In this document: positions 20,520 through 29,139 of the stretch, one piece after another | Numbering within the stretch: position 1 is the stretch's first letter | Layout: the number at the start of each line of letters is the position of its first letter | NCBI RefSeq assembly: GCF_011762125.1 | Contig: NZ_JAASQN010000001.1 | Span: forward strand, 372,001 to 436,000 | Length of the DNA stretch: 64,000 nucleotides | From: Sphingopyxis panaciterrae | GTDB lineage: Bacteria > Pseudomonadota > Alphaproteobacteria > Sphingomonadales > Sphingomonadaceae | Direction of reading: 5' to 3' | The notes under the pieces: model-generated | The model's database searches: none | What the model saw: the letters and a program-made list of their open reading frames with translations, nothing else | What the model was told of the DNA's origin: nothing | Made by a program: the position numbers and the translations under genes

Positions 20520-20545
20520 GGGTCTTGTGTCCTGTCGTCTTTATA

Positions 20546-20562
20546 TTATATGCGTCATATAA
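20546..20562. promoter_or_regulatory. Candidate TetR-family operator
   Basis: TTATATG-CGT-CATATAA is a perfect 7-3-7 inverted repeat in the 55-bp space between the divergent efflux and regulator genes. Its size and location fit a TetR operator overlapping both promoters. It ends 12 bases before the GTG at 20575, with AAGGAG between. Confidence 0.75.
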
Positions 20563-20574
20563 AAGGAGACGCAA

Positions 20575-21168
20575 GTGCGCTATGCAAGTGACCACAAGGC
20601 CGAGACACGCGAACGGGTGCTGAAAGAGGCGGCGAAGGAGATCCGTGCCAAGGGGCCCGACAATGTCGCGGTCGCGGGCATCATGGCGCGCGCCGGGCTG
20701 ACCCACGGCGGTTTCTACGCCCATTTCCCCTCGAAGGACGCGCTGGTGAAGGAAGCGATCGGGACGATGTTCGCCGACGCCCGCGCGCGCACCGAAAAAA
20801 TCGATGCGAAGGGCGATCCGCGCGCGGTGCTGCGCACCTATGTCGATTTCTACCTCTCGCCCGCGCATCGCGACAGCCGCGACCGGGGGTGCCCGCTGCC
20901 GACGCTGTCGGGGGATTTCGCGCGCGCGCAGCCCGCGACGCGCGACCGCTTCGGCGCGGGGGTCGAAGGAATCGCCGGCCGGCTCGCGGCGCCGCTGGCG
21001 AAGCTCGGTTATCCCGATCCGGGGGCCGAGGCGCATGCCTTGCTGGCGCAACTCGTCGGCGGCGTCGCGCTGGCGCGCGCGGTCGGCGATCCGGCGCTGT
21101 CCGACGCGATGCTCGCCGACACGCACGCCAGCATCGCCCGGCGCTATGGACTGGAGACGGCGCAATGA
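20575..21168 (+). CDS. TetR/AcrR-family transcriptional regulator
   Basis: The 197-residue protein has an N-terminal TetR helix-turn-helix (RVLKEAAKEIRAKG, then IMARAGLTHGGFYAHFPSKDAL). Its C-terminal ligand domain contains DRGCPLPTLSGDFAR, similar to the C-terminal domain of LfrR/AcrR-like repressors. A GTG start follows AAAAGGAG. It probably represses itself and the divergent MFS gene through the palindrome at 20546-20562 until an efflux substrate binds. Its stop overlaps the next start (ATGA). Confidence 0.93.
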   Translation: MRYASDHKAETRERVLKEAAKEIRAKGPDNVAVAGIMARAGLTHGGFYAHFPSKDALVKEAIGTMFADARARTEKIDAKGDPRAVLRTYVDFYLSPAHRDSRDRGCPLPTLSGDFARAQPATRDRFGAGVEGIAGRLAAPLAKLGYPDPGAEAHALLAQLVGGVALARAVGDPALSDAMLADTHASIARRYGLETAQ

Positions 21169-21581
21169 CGCTCGCCAAGATACAGGGGCTGATCGCATCC
21201 GGGGGGCGCCCGCCGATCGGTGAGACGCTGGGCTTTCAGCTTGTCGATGCCGGCGACGGCTGGGCGGCGTTCGAGGGGGTTCCGGGCCCCGAACATTATA
21301 ATCCGATGGGCACGGTGCACGGCGGCTATGCCGCGACCTTGCTCGATTCCGCCTGCGGCATCGCGGTGGTGACCAAGCTCGCCGACGATCAGGCGATGAC
21401 GACGCTCGAACTCAAGACCTCCTACCTCAAGGCGATGACCGGAAAGACCGGCAAGGTGCGCGCCGAAGGGCGGGTGATCTCGATCGGCCGCCGCGTCGCC
21501 TATACCGAGGCGAGCCTGACCGACGAGGCGGGGCGGCTGCTCGCCACCGCGACCTCGACCTTGCTGGTGATCAACCCGTGA
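21165..21581 (+). CDS. PaaI-type hotdog thioesterase
   Basis: The 138-residue protein is a single hotdog domain. The family signature is NPMGTVHGGYAATLLDSACG, with the conserved HGG and the catalytic Asp in LLDSA. Members hydrolyse acyl- or aryl-CoA thioesters. It overlaps the TetR gene by 4 bases and the EmrA-like gene by 4 bases (GTGA), so its expression is tied to efflux. Perhaps it releases CoA-bound aromatic or acyl compounds that are then exported; this is inference. Confidence 0.9.
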   Translation: MTLAKIQGLIASGGRPPIGETLGFQLVDAGDGWAAFEGVPGPEHYNPMGTVHGGYAATLLDSACGIAVVTKLADDQAMTTLELKTSYLKAMTGKTGKVRAEGRVISIGRRVAYTEASLTDEAGRLLATATSTLLVINP

Positions 21582-22687
21582 ACGCGCCGGTGACGATCGA
21601 GGTCGAGGCGCCGGTGCGCCGCGGCGTCGCGATACCGAAAAAGGCGTGGCAGGTCGGGCTGATCACGCTCGCCGTCGCGATGCTCGGCATCTGGTGGCTC
21701 ACTTCGCCGCGCACCGCGGAATCGACCGACAACGCCTATCTGCAGGCCGACGCGAGCGAGGTCGCGCCGCGCGTCGGCGGGCTCGTGACCGCGGTGCTGG
21801 TGCGCGACAATCAGGCGGTGCGGGCGGGCGATCCGCTGGTTCGCATCGATGTCCGCGATTATGATACGCGGCTGCTGGCGGCCGAGGCCGCCGTGGCCGA
21901 TGCCGATGCGCAGGTCGCAACCGCCCGCGCGACGCTCGCCTCGCTGGGCGCCGAACAAAAGCTCGCGGCGGCGCAGATCCGCTCGGTGAACACGCAGATC
22001 GCCGCCGCCGACGCCGAATATTCGCGCGCCACCGCGGACCGGCGCCGCTATAATGCGCTGCTTGCCGACGGTTTCGTGACCAGGCGCGATGCCGAACAAG
22101 TATCGGCGACCGCGGTCGGCGCGGCGTCGGCGGCGCAGCGCTCGCGCGCCGACCTTGGCGCCAGCGTCGAAGCGGCGGCGGTGACGCGCGCCAAGGGGCC
22201 GATCCTGTCGGCGCAGGTGCAGGCGGCCGAGGCCGAAGCGGCAAAGGCGCGCGCCGCGCTCGCGCTCGCCAGGCTCGACCGCGGCCACACGCTCGTCGCC
22301 GCGCCGATCGACGGGGTCGTCGGCAACCGCCGCATCCAGGTCGGCGACTATGTCCAGCCGGGATCGCGGCTGCTGTCGGTGGTGCCGGTGAAGGCGATCT
22401 ATGTCGTCGCCAATTTCAAGGAAACGCAGACGCGCGAGATGCGCCCGGGGCAAAATGCCGACGTCTATGTCGACGCGCTGGGGCAGACGCTGCACGGGAC
22501 GGTCGAAAGCCTCGCGCCGGGGTCGGGCAGCGAGTTTACCTTGCTGCCGTTCGAACCGGGATCGGGCAATTTTACCAAGATCGTCCAGCGCGTCGGGGTG
22601 CGGATCCGCCTCGACCCCGGGCAGGCGGCGCTGCAAAGGCTGCGCCCCGGGCTGTCGGTGACTGCGAAGGTACGCCTTCGCGGCTAG
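21578..22687 (+). CDS. HlyD/EmrA-type membrane fusion protein
   Basis: The 369-residue protein has a short cytoplasmic tail, one membrane helix (~25-45, QVGLITLAVAMLGIWWL), a biotinyl-lipoyl half-motif (STDNAYLQADASEVAPRVGG), an Ala-rich coiled-coil hairpin (~95-220), and the closing lipoyl and barrel parts (VAAPIDGVVGNRRIQVGDYV). This is the EmrA pattern and it should pair with the MFS transporter at 18885-20519. No outer membrane factor is encoded beside it. The start is a GTG overlapping the thioesterase stop. Confidence 0.93.
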   Translation: MNAPVTIEVEAPVRRGVAIPKKAWQVGLITLAVAMLGIWWLTSPRTAESTDNAYLQADASEVAPRVGGLVTAVLVRDNQAVRAGDPLVRIDVRDYDTRLLAAEAAVADADAQVATARATLASLGAEQKLAAAQIRSVNTQIAAADAEYSRATADRRRYNALLADGFVTRRDAEQVSATAVGAASAAQRSRADLGASVEAAAVTRAKGPILSAQVQAAEAEAAKARAALALARLDRGHTLVAAPIDGVVGNRRIQVGDYVQPGSRLLSVVPVKAIYVVANFKETQTREMRPGQNADVYVDALGQTLHGTVESLAPGSGSEFTLLPFEPGSGNFTKIVQRVGVRIRLDPGQAALQRLRPGLSVTAKVRLRG

Positions 22688-22727
22688 GGTGTGCCCGATT
22701 TGGCAAGCATAGTGCGACCGCCCTTAT

Positions 22728-22945
22728 CGTCACCCCGGACTTGATCCGGGGTCCCGCTAGAACATGGCCTTCTGCCCCCGAATCGTCATCCCGGCGAAGG
22801 CCGGGATCTCGACTTTGCATGGAGAACGCTACGGTGAGATCCCGGCCTTCGCCGGGATGACGAGAATGAGGGGGGCGTGCCCCATTCGACTGATCATGCT
22901 CAAACGATTGGAAAAAGCGGGACCCCGGATCAAGTCCGGGGTGAC
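22728..22945. repeat. REP-like inverted pair, copy 4 (split by another repeat)
   Basis: The left arm CGTCACCCCGGACTTGATCC (22728) and right arm ending GTCCGGGGTGACG (22945) are the same unit as at 5004, but they are ~160 bases apart because a second inverted pair (22784-22862) lies between them. Confidence 0.85.
22784..22862. repeat. Inner palindromic pair, second REP type
   Basis: CGTCATCCCGGCGAAGGCC at the left and GGCCTTCGCCGGGATGACG at the right, separated by ~40 bases, form a perfect inverted pair of a different family from the flanking arms. Single hairpins of related sequence occur at 52262 and 56888. Confidence 0.85.
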
Positions 22946-23006
22946 GATGGTTTTTGAGGGGGCGACGACGGCCTTTGCAGATGATCCCGACCCCCGGCCG
23001 GCACCG

Positions 23007-24812
23007 TCAGCTATTCGGCTGCCCGATCGGGATCGTCAGCGCGCTGGGGTGCGCGGCGTCGTGATAGAGGCTGACGGTGACGGTCCGCGCATCGGCCATC
23101 GTTTCGTCCGCCACCGGCTTGCCGCTGTTGTAATTTTTCTGCCAGCCAAGCCCTTCGTTGGCGCGGAGCACCAGCCGCAGCCGGTGATCCTTGCGGATCA
23201 GCCGCGAGACGAAAAAGAAGCGGTCGAAGTCGTAACGCAGCGGCGCCTTGGTATCGATCAGCTTTTCGGTGCGCAGCCCTTCGCGATAGCGTGCGCGCAT
23301 ATGCTGTTCGGTCAGGAACATGCTCGATCCGTCGGGACCGATGTCATAGATTTGAACGAGGAAGTCGGTGTCGGGCTGGTCGATCGCGATCCAGGCGGCG
23401 AATTTGAAGAAGCCGCTGACCTCGGTATCCTGTTCGAACGGGTCGCTGTGATAGATGAGCTTGCCGCCCGCCCGTGCCAGCACCATCGTCTGGTCGAGCA
23501 GATGCGACTGGGTCAGCGTCGCTTCGAGTTTCGGGACGCTGAGGTCGCGGGGATCGTAGACATAATGATCGGGCTCGGCCTTGCGTGCTGGCTTGGGGCC
23601 CATTGTTCCCGACCGATAGACGCTGTCGGCATTGCCCGATGACTGCAGATGCAGCGTCTCGTGGCGCGCCGTGACGCCCTCGAGCGTGTCGGCGTAGCGC
23701 CATTCGTCGGCCACCATGACGTAGTAGGTGACCTTCTTCTGAAGGAACTCGGGCTTCGGCCCCCCCTCCATCGCGAAGGCGAACCATTCGCGGTGCAGCT
23801 TCGGCATGTCGATGACGCTGTCGGGGCCGACCTTGATCCCGAAAAATTCGGCCTTGGGCTTGCGGACCTCCAGATGGCCCCACGGGCCGATCACCAGATA
23901 ATGCTGCGCCTTCGCCCCGGCCTGTTGCAGATGCTGGCGATGGAATTCGAGCGTGCCGAGCTGGTCGCCGTCATAGGCGCCGCACAGCGACAGCACGGGA
24001 ATGGTCAGCTTGGCGAATTGTTCGGGGGTCGGATTGGCCTGATCCCAATATTCATCCTGGTGCGGATGCTCCATCCATTCGTCGAACGGTTTGGAATCGA
24101 GCCCGAAATATTGGGTCAGCTTGCGGAAGGGCAGGCCCGATTCCAGAAAGCGCAGAAACTCCTTCGACCAATATTCGCCGTCCTGATAGGCGATGATGCG
24201 CCCGGTATTGCCCCACACGCGGGTCAGCCAGGTCGCTGCGAAGTTGAAGAAGATATTGTAACGGATCGGGAAATCGAACCCGATATAGGCGGGCGCCGAC
24301 GGCACGATCGTCGCCAGGCCGGCGGGATCGCCGCGCACGGTCCCCCATTGCGTATAGCCGACATAGGACAGGCCGCACATGCCGACCTTGCCGTTGCAGA
24401 AGGGCTGTTTGGCGATCCAGTCGACGATGTCGCGCCCGTCGCCGGGGTCGGTGACGAAGGGGCTGAACTCGCCCCCGGACTCGCCGCGGCCGCGCATGTC
24501 GACCGACAGATAGGGATAGCCGTTCGCCGAGAATGACACGCCCTCGGGATGATAGCCGTCGGCGGTATAGGGTGTGAGCGAGAAGATGGTCGGCCGCGCC
24601 GCCTGCAGCCCCCGCGGCAGATAGAGCGTCGCGCTGAGCTCCACGCCGTCGCGCATCGGGATTTTGATCCCGTACCGGACCTGCGGGGAAAATTCGGGTT
24701 CGGGCGGTCCGGCGGTGCCGTCGCCTGCTTTTGCCAGCGCCGCTTGCGCTTCGGCGGTGGATGCCACGGCAAAGGCGGATGCTGCGGCTAGAAGATATTC
24801 CCGACGGTTCAC
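23007..24812 (-). CDS. CocE/NonD-type secreted alpha/beta hydrolase
   Basis: The 601-residue protein has a signal peptide (MNRREYLLAAASAFAVASTAEAQ). The X-Pro dipeptidyl-peptidase/CocE catalytic fold contains DMRGRGESGG and the nucleophile elbow GLSYVG (S149). A C-terminal jelly-roll domain follows (~360 onward). Relatives include cocaine esterase, alpha-amino-acid ester hydrolases and glutaryl-7-ACA acylase, so an amide- or ester-cleaving periplasmic enzyme is likely; the substrate is unknown. The start is a GTG behind GAGGAGGA. Confidence 0.92.
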   Translation of the reverse strand: MNRREYLLAAASAFAVASTAEAQAALAKAGDGTAGPPEPEFSPQVRYGIKIPMRDGVELSATLYLPRGLQAARPTIFSLTPYTADGYHPEGVSFSANGYPYLSVDMRGRGESGGEFSPFVTDPGDGRDIVDWIAKQPFCNGKVGMCGLSYVGYTQWGTVRGDPAGLATIVPSAPAYIGFDFPIRYNIFFNFAATWLTRVWGNTGRIIAYQDGEYWSKEFLRFLESGLPFRKLTQYFGLDSKPFDEWMEHPHQDEYWDQANPTPEQFAKLTIPVLSLCGAYDGDQLGTLEFHRQHLQQAGAKAQHYLVIGPWGHLEVRKPKAEFFGIKVGPDSVIDMPKLHREWFAFAMEGGPKPEFLQKKVTYYVMVADEWRYADTLEGVTARHETLHLQSSGNADSVYRSGTMGPKPARKAEPDHYVYDPRDLSVPKLEATLTQSHLLDQTMVLARAGGKLIYHSDPFEQDTEVSGFFKFAAWIAIDQPDTDFLVQIYDIGPDGSSMFLTEQHMRARYREGLRTEKLIDTKAPLRYDFDRFFFVSRLIRKDHRLRLVLRANEGLGWQKNYNSGKPVADETMADARTVTVSLYHDAAHPSALTIPIGQPNS

Positions 24813-24955
24813 GCCATCCTCCTCCTCGATGGCGATTTCGTATATGATCTTCGTTGGCTTGCCTAGGCCTTTGGGTCGCCATTATCCGCAGAAAACAGCC
24901 ATTTTTTCTGGGTCTCTGGCTTAGTTTTGATGGGGCGCTGCTGGCGATTCAGCCA

Positions 24956-25004
24956 TGAAAAGGCCTGCGGAGCCGGGCGCTCAGGGCGCGGAGCTCCGCA
25001 GGCC
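24956..25004 (-). terminator. Intrinsic terminator of the RcnB-like gene cluster
   Basis: A perfect 12-bp stem (24962-24973 with 24993-25004, GGCCTGCGGAGC and its complement) is followed on the minus strand by TTTTC. It ends transcription of the three minus-strand envelope genes upstream. Confidence 0.8.
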
Positions 25005-25077
25005 ATCGGGGCGGGCGGTTCCGGAACGAGGCGGGGAGGGAGGGGGGGTACGCCAGGTCCCGGCTGTGCCGCACCGA

Positions 25078-25485
25078 TCAGCGGATCGCGTTGGCGACCA
25101 CCGCGGCGACGATCCCCGATGTAATCGCGATCAGGACGGCGTCGTTCCCCGAACGGACATAATGATAGCCGCGCGGCGGCGGCCGCAAGCCGCGATAGCG
25201 GCGATAGTCGATCGTCTGATAGTCGCGCGCATAGCGGCGGTCGAAGCGATCGCCGCGGCGCCATTTGCGCCATTCGACCTGCCGGGCATGGCGCCGGCCG
25301 TCGTAACGATCGCGATCATGGCGGTCGCGGTCGTAACGATCGCGGTGGTCGCGGTCCCGGTCATGGCGATCGGACCGATGATCGCGCGAATCCCAGCGCC
25401 GGTCGTCGCGATGATCGCGCGCCTGCGCCGCTGCGGCGGGCAGCATCGCCGCCAGACACAGCGCAATCGTGGCAATTCTTTTCAT
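25078..25485 (-). CDS. RcnB-like periplasmic protein
   Basis: The 135-residue protein has a signal peptide (ending ~AAAQA), then a very Asp/Arg/His-rich region of ~50 residues (HRDDRRWDSRDHRSDRHDRD and similar). The RcnB core follows (ARDYQTIDYRRYRGLRPPPRGYHYVRSGNDAVLI) with a C-terminal hydrophobic stretch. In E. coli RcnB is a periplasmic protein affecting nickel and cobalt balance; relatives of this type are common in sphingomonads without proven function. The His/Asp-rich stretch could bind metal, which is inference. Confidence 0.88.
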   Translation of the reverse strand: MKRIATIALCLAAMLPAAAAQARDHRDDRRWDSRDHRSDRHDRDRDHRDRYDRDRHDRDRYDGRRHARQVEWRKWRRGDRFDRRYARDYQTIDYRRYRGLRPPPRGYHYVRSGNDAVLIAITSGIVAAVVANAIR

Positions 25486-25551
25486 AAGGGCGTTCCTGAC
25501 AGGGAAGAGCCCGGCGCGGCGGGAGGTGTCGTCCCGCCGCGCCGCGACCGC

Positions 25552-26205
25552 TTAGAAACGGAAGCCGACGCCGGCGACGATCTGGTGCCGGTCGGTATCG
25601 ACCTCGAACCGGTTGGTCGTGCCGCCGTCGCGGAATTCGAAATCGGCGTCGGTGTAGTTCGAATAGCGATATTCGACCTTCGCATAGCTGTTGCTGCCGA
25701 TCGCATGTTCGACGCCGGCACCCAGGCGCCAGCCGTCGAGGCGGAATTTTTCCTTGCGGTCGATATCGCCGTTCGAGGTCAGCACGTTGAGATGCGCGTT
25801 GGTGTAGCCGCCCTTGGCATAGATCAGGGTCCCGGCGCCCGCCGCGAAGCCGACGCGCGCGCCGACATAGAGGTCGCGGCCCGGCGCGACCTTGCCATAG
25901 CCGAAGAAGTTCGGATCATTGCGATCGGACTTGGTCTTGCCGGTCGAATTGCTCCATTCGCCCTCGACACCGACGACGATGCGGCCGAGCGCGAGGTCGT
26001 AACCGGCATCGACGCCATAGAGGAAGCCTTCGGTGCTCTGATCGTCGCCATCGACGTCCGAATCCTCGGTGCTGCCCGGGCGGATGATGTCGAGCCCGCC
26101 GATCACCCCGACGCGCAGGCCGCTCGGTGCGTCCTGTGCCATGGCGGGGGTGGCAAACGCCGTCGCCGACGCGGCGAGCAGCAGGGATGTGATCATCTTA
26201 CGCAT
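25552..26205 (-). CDS. Outer membrane beta-barrel protein (OmpA/opacity-like)
   Basis: The 217-residue protein has a signal peptide (MRKMITSLLLAASATAFATPAMAQ). It then has alternating strands typical of an eight-stranded barrel (GLRVGVIGGLDII, GVDAGYDLALGRIVVGVEGEW, SYAKVEYRYSNYTDADF) ending in VAGVGFRF with a terminal Phe. No peptidoglycan-binding OmpA domain is attached. A structural or immunity-type porin-like role is inferred. It lies 66 bases upstream of the RcnB-like gene. Confidence 0.9.
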   Translation of the reverse strand: MRKMITSLLLAASATAFATPAMAQDAPSGLRVGVIGGLDIIRPGSTEDSDVDGDDQSTEGFLYGVDAGYDLALGRIVVGVEGEWSNSTGKTKSDRNDPNFFGYGKVAPGRDLYVGARVGFAAGAGTLIYAKGGYTNAHLNVLTSNGDIDRKEKFRLDGWRLGAGVEHAIGSNSYAKVEYRYSNYTDADFEFRDGGTTNRFEVDTDRHQIVAGVGFRF

Positions 26206-26277
26206 TATATATATACTCCATCATTGGAATTACCGGTGGCCGCGCATAGCGTGCGCACCATATTTGGGGAGGGGAGA

Positions 26278-26571
26278 TCAGTTGCGGACCGAGCGGCGGC
26301 GGCCGCGGTCGTCGACCCAGTAGCGGCCGCCGTTGCGGTCGCGGTAGACTTCGCGCTTGCGGCCATCCTGCGTGATGACGCCGATCGCGGCGCCGCCCGC
26401 AGCGCCGATCGCCGCGCCTTCGGCAAGGTCGCCGCCGGTGATCGCGCTGACCGCTGCGCCGCCCGCGGCGCCGATGAGCGCCCCGCGCACCGCGGCGCGC
26501 CGGTCGGCGTTGCTTGCGCAGCCGGCGACCGCGAGCGCGAGCACCGGGGCGAGAATCCATTTATTCGTCAT
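26278..26571 (-). CDS. Small glycine-zipper lipoprotein
   Basis: The 97-residue protein has a lipobox (VAGC at residues 15-18) and a glycine-zipper segment (GALIGAAGGAAVSAITGG, then GAAIGAAGGAAIG). It ends in a basic tail (GGRYWVDDRGRRRSVRN). Such Gly-zipper lipoproteins sit in the outer membrane and are related to SlyB/YMGG-type proteins; no specific role can be given. AGGAGGAC precedes the start at 26571. It is probably the first gene of the cluster reaching the terminator at 24956. Confidence 0.88.
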   Translation of the reverse strand: MTNKWILAPVLALAVAGCASNADRRAAVRGALIGAAGGAAVSAITGGDLAEGAAIGAAGGAAIGVITQDGRKREVYRDRNGGRYWVDDRGRRRSVRN

Positions 26572-26781
26572 ATGTCCTCCGTAGACATGATCCAGTAAAG
26601 CGGCCCATCCCCGGCCCTGGCCTTGCAGATGAACCCGCCTGAACGACGCGCGCCGGTTGATCCGGCACGCCGTCTTTCACGCATAGGACACCGCCGGTCG
26701 CGGCAACCCCCACCAGAAATTTCGAAAGCGCCGGATTTTACGCAAATTCGCCGCGCGGCGGCGCGCGGAAACGCCCGATCG
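26572..26781. other. Intergenic region
   Basis: This 210-bp space lies between the TonB receptor stop and the glycine-zipper lipoprotein start, both on the minus strand. It should contain the lipoprotein promoter, but no clear boxes, repeat or ORF were found. Confidence 0.4.
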
Positions 26782-29139
26782 TCAGAAGGTCAGGTCGATC
26801 CCCAGCCGCAAGGTGCGCGGCCGCAGCGGCGTCGTCTGGTCGCGGCGAACGACCGAGAAGGGGTTGCCGAAAGCAAAGGTATTGCCCCTGGCGTTCGCGG
26901 CATTGTCGAGATTGAGCGACAGGATCGCGCGGCCGAAATCGAGCCCGACGCCGATGTCGATCGCGGCATATCCGCCCTGCGGGATATCGAGCGCCGACCC
27001 GACGCCCAGCCGCGACCGCCCGACGTAACGCGCCGACGCCCGGGCGTTCATCGTCAACCCGGGTCCCAGTTCATGTTGCCAGTCGGCCGCCAGCCGTCCG
27101 CCGGCCCCGGCGACGTTGGGAAGCGGCTGGCCATCGCCCGCCGGCACGGCTTCGCTGGCGGCGAGGCGGCTGCTGTTGACGAAGGCCGCGGCGGTCAGGA
27201 CGAAGGCGGCCGTCGGGCGCCAGCGCAGTTCGGCGTCGACACCGAAGATCCGCCCATTGCCGACATTCGCCGTATAGGGGAGGCCGGAGACGTCGATCAG
27301 GTCGGCCTGCATATTATGCCAGATGTTGCGGAACAGCGCGGCGCGGAACGACAGCTTGCTGCGGTCGGTCCGGCCGATGCGGATGCCGAGTTCGTACATG
27401 TCGAGCGTATCGGGGCGATAGGTTTGCGCGACGAGGCCGATCAGCGTCGGATAGGCGGTCAGCCCGCCGGCCCGGAAACCCTGGTCATGGCGCAGGAAGG
27501 CGGAGAATGCGCCGCCCGGTTGCCAATCGAGCGCGACGGTGCGCGAAAAGCGCGCGCCGTCGCGATAGGATGCGGGGATATCGTCGACGACGGGATCGCG
27601 GACGAAGCTTTCGGTCCGCGCATAGGTCAGGCGCCCGCCGACGGTCAGCGACAGGGTCTGGCTCAGCGGCCGGGTGACCCGGCCATAAAGCGCGGTGTCG
27701 ATATTGCTGTCGACCGACGCGACCTCGATCAGCGGCACGTCGGTGAAGCCGATCGCTTGCGAAACAAGGCTGTGGCTGTAGATCGCGCTGACCCCGATCA
27801 CCCAGGGCGCGTCGCGGCTGCCGCCCGAGATACGGCTTTCGTGCGAGAGGATGGAGATTTTGCTCCGTTCCTCATACCAGCTTGGAATTTCGAACAATGC
27901 GCTGGCTTCGAAACGGGTTCGCAGATTGTGGCGGACCGCGGCGGTCGTCGAAACCAGTTCGGCGTCGCCGATCGGCTTTTCGGCGCGCAGATAGGCAAGC
28001 TGGTAGGCGCTGCGGAACGGCTGATCGAGCATCGGCTCGCCGCCTTCGCGCAGCCTATATTGCCCCGCGTCGCTTTCGACGCGTTGCCGGACATGGCCGA
28101 TGTCGAGCGTCCAGCCATCGATCGCTTCGCCGCGCAGCGCGATCCGGTGGCCGTCGCTGCGCGTCGGATTGATATTGTTCGCGCCATGCGCCGGCGCGTC
28201 GATATAGCCCGCCCGCTCGCCGGCGGAGAGGGTGATCCGCGCCCCCCAGCGCCCCTTGGCGATCGGCAGGTTGAGCATCGCATTGCCTTCGCCGCCGAAC
28301 CCGCCGCCCTGCGTATATTCGATCATCGTCGACGCCGCGCCCGCCGCGCGATCGAGGTCGGGGGTGTTGGGAACGAAGCGGATGATGCCGCCAAGCGAAC
28401 CTGCGCCATACAGCGGCGCCTGCGGCCCGACGAGCACCTCGACCCGCCGCATGTCGTAAAGGTTCAGCGAGGGGTCGGGGGCATTATAGGTAAGCCGGAC
28501 ATCACCCAGATATTGCCCGGTCGCCGACTGGGTCGGGCCGTTGAAGCTGCTGTCGGCGACACCGCGAATGAAGACCTTTTCTCGCCCGCGCCCAAGGTTG
28601 GTCGCAGAAAGCGAGGGGAGGAGGCGCGTGATCGCCGACGTGCCGTCGGTGCCGTTGCGCGTGCTCCAGCCGCCGTCCATCTCGACGACGCTGACCGATC
28701 CCGGATAATGGTCGAGCGATCCCTGTCCCTTGATCCCGGTGACGATGATATCTTCGGTCGCCTCGATCACCGGCGGCGGGGTGGCGGGACGGCTCGGCGG
28801 ACGGGGCGGCCGCGCCTTCACCGGCTTCGCGGCCTTTACCGGCGCCGGGACGATGCGCACCGTCCGCCCGTTCAGGAAACGCGCCTCGGCCCCGGTACCG
28901 GCGAGCGCGCGGCGGAGCGCTTCGCGCAGCGGGAAGCGGCCGCGCACGCCCGGTGAACGCCGTCTGGCGAGCTCGGGATCGGTCACCGTCACCGTCGCGC
29001 CCGATTGCGCGCCGACCTTGCCCGCGACGTCGCCAAGCGGGCCGGCTGCGATGTCGAAGCTTTGTGCCCGCAGCGGGGCGGCACTTCCCAGGCTGATCAC
29101 GACCGCGGTAGCGGCGGCCCATCTCTCAATTCGGCGCAC
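26782..29139 (-). CDS. TonB-dependent signalling receptor with STN domain
   Basis: The 785-residue protein has a signal peptide, an N-terminal STN (secretin/TonB short) domain (~27-98, FDIAAGPLGDVAGKVGAQSG), a Pro/Lys-rich linker, and a TonB box (EDIIVTGIKG). The plug contains VEVLVGPQAPLYGAGSLGGIIRF, and the barrel ends LGIDLTF. The STN domain is the part that talks to FecR-type anti-sigma factors. The upstream sigma and FecR genes therefore make this a cell-surface signalling set. The GTG start at 29139 overlaps the end of fecR-like by 14 bases. The ligand is unknown; siderophore, haem or glycan are all possible. Confidence 0.94.
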   Translation of the reverse strand: MRRIERWAAATAVVISLGSAAPLRAQSFDIAAGPLGDVAGKVGAQSGATVTVTDPELARRRSPGVRGRFPLREALRRALAGTGAEARFLNGRTVRIVPAPVKAAKPVKARPPRPPSRPATPPPVIEATEDIIVTGIKGQGSLDHYPGSVSVVEMDGGWSTRNGTDGTSAITRLLPSLSATNLGRGREKVFIRGVADSSFNGPTQSATGQYLGDVRLTYNAPDPSLNLYDMRRVEVLVGPQAPLYGAGSLGGIIRFVPNTPDLDRAAGAASTMIEYTQGGGFGGEGNAMLNLPIAKGRWGARITLSAGERAGYIDAPAHGANNINPTRSDGHRIALRGEAIDGWTLDIGHVRQRVESDAGQYRLREGGEPMLDQPFRSAYQLAYLRAEKPIGDAELVSTTAAVRHNLRTRFEASALFEIPSWYEERSKISILSHESRISGGSRDAPWVIGVSAIYSHSLVSQAIGFTDVPLIEVASVDSNIDTALYGRVTRPLSQTLSLTVGGRLTYARTESFVRDPVVDDIPASYRDGARFSRTVALDWQPGGAFSAFLRHDQGFRAGGLTAYPTLIGLVAQTYRPDTLDMYELGIRIGRTDRSKLSFRAALFRNIWHNMQADLIDVSGLPYTANVGNGRIFGVDAELRWRPTAAFVLTAAAFVNSSRLAASEAVPAGDGQPLPNVAGAGGRLAADWQHELGPGLTMNARASARYVGRSRLGVGSALDIPQGGYAAIDIGVGLDFGRAILSLNLDNAANARGNTFAFGNPFSVVRRDQTTPLRPRTLRLGIDLTF

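Larger units (their letters stand above)
22688..23006. other. Intergenic region filled by nested palindromic repeats
   Basis: No gene is seen. Almost the whole stretch consists of two different inverted pairs, one inside the other, listed separately. It lies between the convergent EmrA-like and CocE-type genes. Confidence 0.8.
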
